From the NCBI GenBank assembly GCA_002420085.1, contig DIHI01000024.1:50920-63711 (forward strand): 12,792 nt of DNA, given 5' to 3'. This document shows positions 6,947-12,792 of this stretch, one piece after another. The notes under the pieces are model-generated. The model searched no databases. It saw nothing but the letters and a program-made list of their open reading frames with translations, and was not told the DNA's origin. The stretch is from Lysobacterales bacterium UBA5700 (lineage in GTDB: Bacteria > Pseudomonadota > Gammaproteobacteria > Xanthomonadales > Xanthomonadaceae). How positions within the stretch are numbered: the first letter of the stretch is position 1; every line of letters begins with the position of its first letter. The position numbers and the translations under genes are program-made.

Positions 6947-8455
6947 ATGTCCGACCGTCGCATCCAACGCATCGTCATCGTCGGTGGCGGCACCGCCGGC
7001 TGGATGACTGCCGCCGCCGTGGTCAATGCCCTGCGCGGGGCCTGCACGATCGAACTGATCGAGTCCGACGCGATCGGCACGGTCGGGGTCGGCGAGGCGA
7101 CCATCCCACCGATCAAGTATTTCAACCAGTCGCTCGGCATCGACGAGAACGCCTTCCTGGCGGCAACCCAGGGGACGTTCAAGCTCGGCATCGAGTTCGT
7201 CGACTGGACCCGCATCGGTCAGCGCTATTTCCATCCATTCGGCAGCTTCGGAGCTGAGTTCGACGCCGTACCGCTGTACCTGCATTGGCTGCATCAACGG
7301 GCGCTCGGCGATGACACCCCGCTCACCGATCATTCGATGGCCTGGGCGATGGCGCGCCGGGGCCGATTCGAGCGGCCGACCGGCGACCGACGGCGGGTGC
7401 AATCGACCTTCGACTATGCCTATCACTTCGATGCCGGGCTGTATGCCCGCTTCCTCCGCGACTACGCCGAGCACCGTGGCGTGATCCGCACCGAGGGTGT
7501 CATCGCCGATGTCGCGCTCGACCCCGAGTCCGGCTTCGTTACCGCACTGACCCTGGCCAATGGCGATCGTCGTACCGGAGACCTGTACATCGATTGCTCA
7601 GGATTTCGCGGCCTGCTGATCGAACAGGCCCTGCATGTCGGCTATGACGACTGGCGACACTGGCTGCCCTGCGACCGTGCGCTGGCGGTCGGCAGCGCTG
7701 GCAATGGCCCTGACCTGCTGCCCTACACCCGCTCGACCGCCCACCCGGCCGGCTGGCAGTGGCGGATTCCGCTCCAGCACCGGATCGGCAATGGCTTCGT
7801 GTATTGCAGCGACTGCATCAGCGACGATCAGGCGACCGCCCTGCTGCTCGCCCAGATCGATGGCCCCGCCCTCGGCGATCCGCGTCCCCTGCGCTTCGTC
7901 ACCGGCCGACGGCGAATGAGTTGGTATCGAAACTGTGTCGCGATCGGACTGGCCGCCGGCTTCATGGAACCGCTCGAATCGACCAGCATCCACCTGATCC
8001 AGAGCGCCATCTCCCGGCTGCTGGCACTGTTCCCCGAGCGCGATTTCGATCCGCTGCTGGCCGCCGAATACAACCGGATCACGGCGCTGGAGTACGAACG
8101 CATCCGTGATTTCCTGATCCTCCACTACCATACGGTCGCTCGCCGGGATGCCCCGCTCTGGCGGCGCACCGCAACCATGGCGATCCCGGACAGCCTGCGC
8201 CGCAAACTGGACTTCTTCGTCACCCAGGGACGGCTGCTGATCGAGGAGCGCGAACTGTTCCAGAACCCGAACTGGCTGGCCGTGCTGATTGGCCAAGAGG
8301 TCCATCCCCAGCGCAGCGACCCGCTCGCCGCGCTCGCCAGCGATGCGGCTGCTCGGCTGGCCGGGCTACGCCGGGTGATCGGCGAAGCCGCCGAGATCAT
8401 GCCCAGCCACGCCGCCTACATCGCCCGCCACTGCCCGGCATCCGGAGCGGTCTGA
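6947..8455 (+). CDS. Flavin-dependent tryptophan halogenase family protein
   Basis: 502 aa. The N-terminus has the FAD-binding GGGTAGW (13-19) and [11 protein letters not shown]79, in the GTFKLGIEF segment, matches the catalytic lysine of PrnA, at the same residue number. WQWRIP (270-275) is the family's WxWxIP signature, which blocks monooxygenation. EPLES (341-345) places E344 at the second catalytic residue of PrnA (E346). YFHPFG (94-99) aligns with the PrnA H101/F103 pocket. Known role: FADH2-dependent halogenation of tryptophan, indole or other electron-rich aromatics, with reduced flavin supplied by a separate reductase. No reductase, TonB receptor or biosynthetic gene lies next to it, so the substrate and halide are unknown. 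ATG 6947 is the only good start before the FAD motif; its ribosome site is weak (AGG about 12 nt upstream). The open frame continues upstream to 6506 only as antisense of the GGDEF gene. Confidence 0.95.
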   Translation: MSDRRIQRIVIVGGGTAGWMTAAAVVNALRGACTIELIESDAIGTVGVGEATIPPIKYFNQSLGIDENAFLAATQGTFKLGIEFVDWTRIGQRYFHPFGSFGAEFDAVPLYLHWLHQRALGDDTPLTDHSMAWAMARRGRFERPTGDRRRVQSTFDYAYHFDAGLYARFLRDYAEHRGVIRTEGVIADVALDPESGFVTALTLANGDRRTGDLYIDCSGFRGLLIEQALHVGYDDWRHWLPCDRALAVGSAGNGPDLLPYTRSTAHPAGWQWRIPLQHRIGNGFVYCSDCISDDQATALLLAQIDGPALGDPRPLRFVTGRRRMSWYRNCVAIGLAAGFMEPLESTSIHLIQSAISRLLALFPERDFDPLLAAEYNRITALEYERIRDFLILHYHTVARRDAPLWRRTATMAIPDSLRRKLDFFVTQGRLLIEERELFQNPNWLAVLIGQEVHPQRSDPLAALASDAAARLAGLRRVIGEAAEIMPSHAAYIARHCPASGAV

Positions 8456-8536
8456 GCGGCCGATCGAACCGGACCATTGCCGGCACTGCGGCGGAATCGA
8501 CGGCCGGTGACGCTGGCCGCACCCGGCGAGCGCCAC

Positions 8537-11500
8537 TCACAGCGGCGCGAACAGGGCTTCCAGATCGCTCTCGTCGAAGCGCAGCCGCTGGCTGCTGCCG
8601 CCTTCCAGCACCGCCTGGGCCAGATCGGACTTGCGCGACTGAAGTGCCTGGATCTTCTCCTCGACGGTGCCGGCGCAGATCAGCTTGTATACGAACACCG
8701 CCTTGTCCTGGCCGATCCGGTGGGCGCGGTCGGTGGCCTGGTTCTCGACCGCCGGATTCCACCACGGGTCATAGTGGATGACCGTGTCGGCAGCAGTCAG
8801 GTTGAGCCCGACGCCACCGGCCTTGAGGCTGATCAGGAACAGCGGCACTTCGCCATTCTGGAATCGCCGCACGATGCCCGCCCGCTGCTGCGATGGGGTA
8901 TCGCCGGTGAGTCGCAGATGCGCGATCCGGCGCTGATTCAGATCGGCCTGCAACAGGTCGAGCATCTCGGTGAACTGCGAGAACAGCAGGATCCGCCGAC
9001 CCTCGGCCAGCAACCCCTCAAGCAGTTCGTGCAGGGCCTCGCGCTTGACCGAAGCCTTCACCTTGCGGGCACTGTCGAGTTTGACCAGGCCCGGATCACA
9101 GCACGCCTGACGAAGCTTGAGCAGCGCATCGAGCACGACGATCCCGGACTGCGCCAGACCCCGCTCGTGGATGGCATCGCGGATGCGTTCGTGCTGGGCC
9201 AGACGCAGGGTCTCGTAGAGTGCGCGCTGATCGCCTTCCAGATCGATGCGCCGGACGATCTCGGTCTTGTCGGGCAGATCGGTCAGCACGTCATCCTTGC
9301 GACGGCGCAGCAGCAGGGGCGCGATCCGTCGATTCAGGCGCTGCCGACAGGGTTCATCGTTGCGCTTCTCGATCGGCACCCGGTAGAGCCGGTTGAACTG
9401 CCGCTCACCACCGAGCAGACCCGGCTCGATGGCATCGAACTGCGCCCAGAGTTCGCCGAGGTGGTTCTCCAGCGGAGTGCCGGTCATCGCCAGGCGGCGG
9501 GTGGCGGTCAACTCACGCACGACCTGGGCGGCCTGGCTGCGGGCATTCTTGACCGCCTGGGCCTCATCCAGCACCAGCAGCGAAAAATGCTGCCCGACCA
9601 GGCGATCGCGATCGCGCGGCAACAGCGGATAGGTGGTGATGACCAGATCGCTGTCGGCGATCGCATCATAGGCATCGGCACGACCAGTGCCATGGATGGT
9701 CAGCACCCGCAGGTCCGGCGCGAATCGCTCCGCTTCGGCACGCCAGTTGCCGACCAGGCTGGTCGGACAGACCACCAGCGCCGGTCGATCCAGGCGACCG
9801 CGCTGCTTTTCACCGAGCAGGTGGGCAAGCACCTGCACGGTCTTGCCGAGCCCCATGTCGTCGGCCAGCACCCCGCCGAGACCGGTATCGGCCAGGAAGT
9901 CCAGCCAGGCTAGGCCCTCGCGCTGGTAGGGCCGAAGTACCGCTGCGAATCCGGGCGGAGCGTCGCTGGCGGTACTGACGGCCAACCGGCGACGATCGAT
10001 CAGGGTACGCAGACGCTCATCGCCGCGCCAGCGAAGATCAGTCATCCCGGTGACCGATTCGGCCTGGCTGCGATGCAGACGCAAGCGGCCACCACGATCG
10101 CTCTGCAACCACTCCAGCAAGGGCTCGATCAATGCCCGCAGCCGGGCCAGGGGCAGTTCGATGCTGCGCTTGGCATCGAGTCTGATGCGCCAGACCGCAT
10201 CGGCCGACTCACCGGACTCCGGGCGCAGGGGGAACTGCGGATCGGCCAGCAGGCGGCGCAGAATCGGCAGCAGATCGATCCGCTCACCGGCGATGTCGAT
10301 GCCGAGCGATAGCTGGAACCAGGCATGACCCTCGCCATCGGCATCGACATCGGCATACCACTCGCCGACCTCGACCAGATCATCGCGCGGAAAATCGTCC
10401 TCGTACTCGACCGTGAAACCATGCTCGATCAGTGTCGCCACGGTCGGCTGCCACTTGTCGGGCGACATCGGAACCGTGCCACCGGACTTGAGCAGATAGT
10501 CCGATGCCTGGATGCTGCCGTCATTCAGGCCAAGCTCGTAGATCATCGAACGCGCCTTGAACAGACCCAGACGCTTGACGACTTCGAGGGCGCGGGCCTC
10601 CTCGGCGAAATCGCGCTCGACCTGGTAGACCGTGCCGCCGATCAGTCTGCGGCCTTGCTGCGAATGCTCCTCCGGATCGATCTCGATCGACCCGTAGACC
10701 ATCCGTAGCCGGGCACAGCCGAGCACACGCGGCATTTCCGTGCGGCCGGCAAGCCGATGCCAATCCGACCCTGCCGGCAGTTCCCGCAAGCGGATCAGCG
10801 GCCTGGGCGAATCCGACAGGACGGTCGGAGCGGCGCGGGCGGCCGGCGCAGGCAAGGCCAGCGGCAAGCGGACCGAGCGCGAACGTTCAACGAATTCGTC
10901 AACCTGTTCCGGTGCCAGCGAGGGCAACTGGAGCAGAGCCTCGACTGTCGCCGCAGGGGTATCGAACGGCTCGATCACACGTCGATCAACATCGACCGAC
11001 CAGAACCGATCTCCATGCAGCAGAATCCGCCCATGCGGAACGTCGAGTGCCAACCGCTGATCGCCATCCGGCTGGTCACGCCAGCACAGCGCCAGGGATT
11101 GTGTTTCGCCAATGCGGTACGGGCCGTCGCTGGCGCGCTCGAAATACACCGGCAGCGTGTTGATCAGGGTCATCAGCGCACGTTCCTGATTGGCCCGGTG
11201 GACCCAGGTCAGATCGATCGTGCCGATCCGATGAACGGCTTCGCTCAGCAACAGGATCAGGGCCGCCTCGACCTCCGGGCTCCAGCCCTCGGCCGGCGCC
11301 GGTTGCGGACCCAGGGGGCCGATGGCAATTCCCTGAGGATCGACCAGTCGATCGCCACGCTTGCCTGGCCGCAGCCAGACCGGTGCCACCAGCATGCGCG
11401 AAGGCGAACTCCGGACCGTCCCGCCTCCACCTGTCGATGTCACTACCGGCGAATAGGCGGGCGCCTCCCGGATCAACACCCCGAGTTGCCGCCCAGGTTC

Positions 11501-11896
11501 GGCGCGGGTCGGACCCGGCACCGGCTGCTCCAGCCGTTCCAGCAATCGTCCCCAATCGACACCAACTGGGGTCGGCCAATCCTGTGGCGGCCATTCGGTC
11601 AGCACGGTCAAGATCGCCGCCAGATGCTTGCAGCGCTCGCCACCTCGGCAGGTGCAGTTGGGGCGGAGGTTGATTCGACCATCGCGCAGTTCGATGTCGA
11701 GTTGTTGGGTGATCAGCCGGTTGTCGTCCTGGAGGGTGGCGTGGATCACGTCGATCCCGGTCTCGGAAGTCTTGTGCTCGAACGAACGCAGTCTGTGCTG
11801 GGCCAACAGAACCTCGCCACTGTGCAGGACATGGGCCGCAAAATGCCATTGCCACTGAACCTGCACCATTCGTTCGTGCAACTCGAAGCTGTCCAT
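8537..11896 (-). CDS. SNF2-family helicase/ATPase with N-terminal SWIM zinc finger
   Basis: 1119 aa. A SWIM-type zinc motif CxC(x5)CxH occupies residues 81-91 (C81, C83, C89, H91). A poorly defined middle region of about 550 residues follows. The C-terminal half is an SNF2 ATPase: DDMGLGKT with Walker A lysine K685, DEAQ at 777-780, TGTPLENHLGELW near 805, and the helicase C-lobe with SLKAGGVGLNLTAAD, WWNPAVENQATDRAHRIGQ (to about 1065) and GTVEEKI. Known role: ATP-driven translocation on double-stranded DNA and remodelling of protein-DNA complexes; SWIM modules bind nucleic acid or protein. The specific job of bacterial SWIM-SNF2 proteins is not settled. Start 11896 gives a natural N-terminus; the frame stays open to 12313, but that part is antisense to icd. 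An ATG at 11869 is an alternative. No strong ribosome site precedes either. Convergent with the halogenase (81-bp gap), divergent from icd. Confidence 0.95.
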   Translation of the reverse strand: MDSFELHERMVQVQWQWHFAAHVLHSGEVLLAQHRLRSFEHKTSETGIDVIHATLQDDNRLITQQLDIELRDGRINLRPNCTCRGGERCKHLAAILTVLTEWPPQDWPTPVGVDWGRLLERLEQPVPGPTRAEPGRQLGVLIREAPAYSPVVTSTGGGGTVRSSPSRMLVAPVWLRPGKRGDRLVDPQGIAIGPLGPQPAPAEGWSPEVEAALILLLSEAVHRIGTIDLTWVHRANQERALMTLINTLPVYFERASDGPYRIGETQSLALCWRDQPDGDQRLALDVPHGRILLHGDRFWSVDVDRRVIEPFDTPAATVEALLQLPSLAPEQVDEFVERSRSVRLPLALPAPAARAAPTVLSDSPRPLIRLRELPAGSDWHRLAGRTEMPRVLGCARLRMVYGSIEIDPEEHSQQGRRLIGGTVYQVERDFAEEARALEVVKRLGLFKARSMIYELGLNDGSIQASDYLLKSGGTVPMSPDKWQPTVATLIEHGFTVEYEDDFPRDDLVEVGEWYADVDADGEGHAWFQLSLGIDIAGERIDLLPILRRLLADPQFPLRPESGESADAVWRIRLDAKRSIELPLARLRALIEPLLEWLQSDRGGRLRLHRSQAESVTGMTDLRWRGDERLRTLIDRRRLAVSTASDAPPGFAAVLRPYQREGLAWLDFLADTGLGGVLADDMGLGKTVQVLAHLLGEKQRGRLDRPALVVCPTSLVGNWRAEAERFAPDLRVLTIHGTGRADAYDAIADSDLVITTYPLLPRDRDRLVGQHFSLLVLDEAQAVKNARSQAAQVVRELTATRRLAMTGTPLENHLGELWAQFDAIEPGLLGGERQFNRLYRVPIEKRNDEPCRQRLNRRIAPLLLRRRKDDVLTDLPDKTEIVRRIDLEGDQRALYETLRLAQHERIRDAIHERGLAQSGIVVLDALLKLRQACCDPGLVKLDSARKVKASVKREALHELLEGLLAEGRRILLFSQFTEMLDLLQADLNQRRIAHLRLTGDTPSQQRAGIVRRFQNGEVPLFLISLKAGGVGLNLTAADTVIHYDPWWNPAVENQATDRAHRIGQDKAVFVYKLICAGTVEEKIQALQSRKSDLAQAVLEGGSSQRLRFDESDLEALFAPL

Positions 11897-11916
11897 CCGG
11901 AAATGGGGCCTGATCG

Positions 11917-11934
11917 GTAAACCCCTTAGTTTAC
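11917..11934. promoter_or_regulatory. Perfect inverted repeat GTAAAC-N6-GTTTAC upstream of the SNF2 gene
   Basis: Two 6-bp AT-rich arms with a 6-bp centre (CCCTTA on the plus strand), 21 bp from the SNF2 start codon, standing out in a GC-rich surrounding. On the minus strand the arm includes TAAACT (11933-11928), a 4-of-6 match to a -10 hexamer, but no good -35 lies at the right distance. It could be an operator over the SNF2 promoter or an mRNA leader hairpin. Confidence 0.5.
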
Positions 11935-12015
11935 ACAGCCAGGGCCACGCTCCGATCGGTCGCGCAGGATCACGGCAGGCGGCCTCCGTGGTCGCCAAGC
12001 CGAACCGTGCGGCTT

Positions 12016-12044
12016 TTGCCTGTCCGGGCACAAACCGCGACAAT
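12016..12044 (+). promoter_or_regulatory. Candidate sigma-70 promoter of icd
   Basis: TTGCCT (12016-12021) and GACAAT (12039-12044) are 17 bp apart, each matching consensus at 4 of 6. The predicted start point near 12051 gives a leader of about 70 nt. The position between the divergent genes and correct orientation support it. Confidence 0.55.
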
Positions 12045-12106
12045 AGCGCGGTGCCGCGCCATTGGCGCCGATCGGACCGCAGGGTCCATCGCTCATTCGT
12101 CAGTCC

Positions 12107-12112
12107 AGGAGG
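12107..12112 (+). promoter_or_regulatory. Ribosome binding site of icd (AGGAGG)
   Basis: A full AGGAGG with a 6-nt spacer before the ATG at 12119. This is the strongest ribosome binding site in the window, in keeping with a highly expressed TCA-cycle gene. Confidence 0.85.
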
Positions 12113-12118
12113 AAATCC

Positions 12119-12792
12119 ATGTCCGAACCCACGATCGTCCCACCCGAGGGCGGTGAACGCATCACCATCAGCAACGGCAAACTGTCCGTTCCCGACCAGC
12201 CGATCATCCCGTTCATCGAGGGCGATGGCATCGGTCCGGACATCTGGGCCGCATCCTCGCGAGTGCTCGATGCAGCCGTCGCCAAGTGCTATGGCGGCCA
12301 ACGCCGCATCCATTGGCTGGAGGTCTATGCCGGCGAGAAGGCCAACAACCAGTTCGGCACCTGGCTGCCCGATTCCACCGTGCAGGCGTGCCGTGACTAC
12401 CTGGTCAGCATCAAGGGACCGTTGACCACCCCGGTCGGTGGCGGCATCCGCTCATTGAACGTCGCGCTGCGCCAGATGCTCGACCTGTACGTCTGCCTGC
12501 GGCCGGTGCGCTGGTTCGAGGGCGTGCCCTCGCCGGTCAAGAAGCCAGGCGAAGTGGACATGGTGATCTTCCGCGAGAACACCGAGGACATCTATGCCGG
12601 CATCGAGTGGGCCGGCGGCTCCGCCGATGCCCAGAAGGTGCTGGACTTCCTCGCCCGCGAGTTTCCGCAGGCATTCGGCAAGATCCGCTTCGGCAATGCC
12701 GAGCGGACCCAGGACTGGCAGAAGACCCTCGAAGGCATCGGCGCGCCACATCGCGAAGTGCCGGTCCAGGTCGGCATCGGCATCAAGCCGGT
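12119..12792 (+). CDS. icd: NADP-dependent isocitrate dehydrogenase, partial (first 224 residues)
   Basis: The gene runs off the right edge; the family is about 416-420 residues, so a little over half is visible. It is of the E. coli Icd type: [16 protein letters not shown] near the N-terminus, [50 protein letters not shown] and [10 protein letters not shown]112 in the [10 protein letters not shown] segment is the substrate-binding serine that AceK phosphorylates in E. coli (S113 there). Y159 and K223 match the catalytic Tyr160 and Lys230 positions. Reaction: oxidative decarboxylation of isocitrate to 2-oxoglutarate with NADP reduction in the TCA cycle, in the cytoplasm. The start is set by a perfect AGGAGG 6 nt upstream. 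Divergent from the SNF2 gene with a 222-bp gap. Confidence 0.97.
   Translation, partial: MSEPTIVPPEGGERITISNGKLSVPDQPIIPFIEGDGIGPDIWAASSRVLDAAVAKCYGGQRRIHWLEVYAGEKANNQFGTWLPDSTVQACRDYLVSIKGPLTTPVGGGIRSLNVALRQMLDLYVCLRPVRWFEGVPSPVKKPGEVDMVIFRENTEDIYAGIEWAGGSADAQKVLDFLAREFPQAFGKIRFGNAERTQDWQKTLEGIGAPHREVPVQVGIGIKP

Noticed and set aside
8501..8519. Possible bidirectional terminator between halogenase and SNF2 genes
   Set aside because: CGGCC/GGCCG is only a 5-bp stem with a 9-nt loop and has no T-run on either side; such stems are expected by chance in this base composition.
8477..9913. A 478-codon plus-strand open frame
   Set aside because: Fully antisense to the SNF2 ATPase domain, with Gln/Leu/Asp-rich low-meaning translation and no motif.
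10757..11920. A 387-codon plus-strand open frame
   Set aside because: Antisense to the N-terminal half of the SNF2 gene; the SWIM motif on the minus strand shows the true coding strand.
11897..12313. Upstream extension of the SNF2 frame by 139 residues
   Set aside because: It would overlap the icd start and promoter antisense, and its translation resembles no protein; a natural N-terminus begins at 11896.

Overview
This window looks like chromosome of a GC-rich Gammaproteobacterium. The sequence is GC-rich by eye. The isocitrate dehydrogenase is of the E. coli NADP type, the halogenase and pullulanase resemble those of Xanthomonadales/Lysobacterales-like bacteria, and ribosome binding sites are of the GGAG/AGGA kind. 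The order-level placement is inference from protein style only. No tRNA, rRNA, CRISPR array, transposase or phage gene is visible, and the window does not look like a mobile island.

Region 1 (1-5609, minus strand) is an extracellular starch-degradation module. A very large pullulanase-type debranching enzyme (1416 aa) is followed 141 bp downstream by a secreted alpha-amylase whose C-terminus lies outside the window. The pullulanase has four N-terminal starch-binding-like modules that arose from one 636-bp tandem duplication. The amylase has three modules of a different kind. The pullulanase adds alpha-1,6 cleavage to the alpha-1,4 cleavage of the amylase. A promoter-like pair of hexamers (17-bp spacer) lies 96 bp upstream of the pullulanase start. 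A LacI-family-like near-palindrome abuts it, so sugar-responsive control is likely but unproven.

Region 2 (5818-8455) holds two divergent genes sharing a 139-bp intergenic region: a GAF-GGDEF diguanylate cyclase on the minus strand and a flavin-dependent tryptophan-halogenase-family enzyme on the plus strand. All signature residues of the halogenase are present. No flavin reductase or TonB receptor accompanies it here.

Region 3 (8537-12792) holds a SWIM-domain SNF2 helicase (minus strand), convergent with the halogenase, and the first 224 residues of icd (plus strand), divergent from the helicase. The 222-bp region between them carries a good icd promoter candidate and a perfect GTAAAC/GTTTAC inverted repeat near the helicase start.

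I found no clearly novel multi-gene system. The most useful leads are the halogenase with unknown substrate, the duplicated binding-module array, the candidate starch-operon operator, and the helical domain at the pullulanase C-terminus. There is no gene-free stretch longer than 300 bases. Nearly all other long open frames are antisense shadows.
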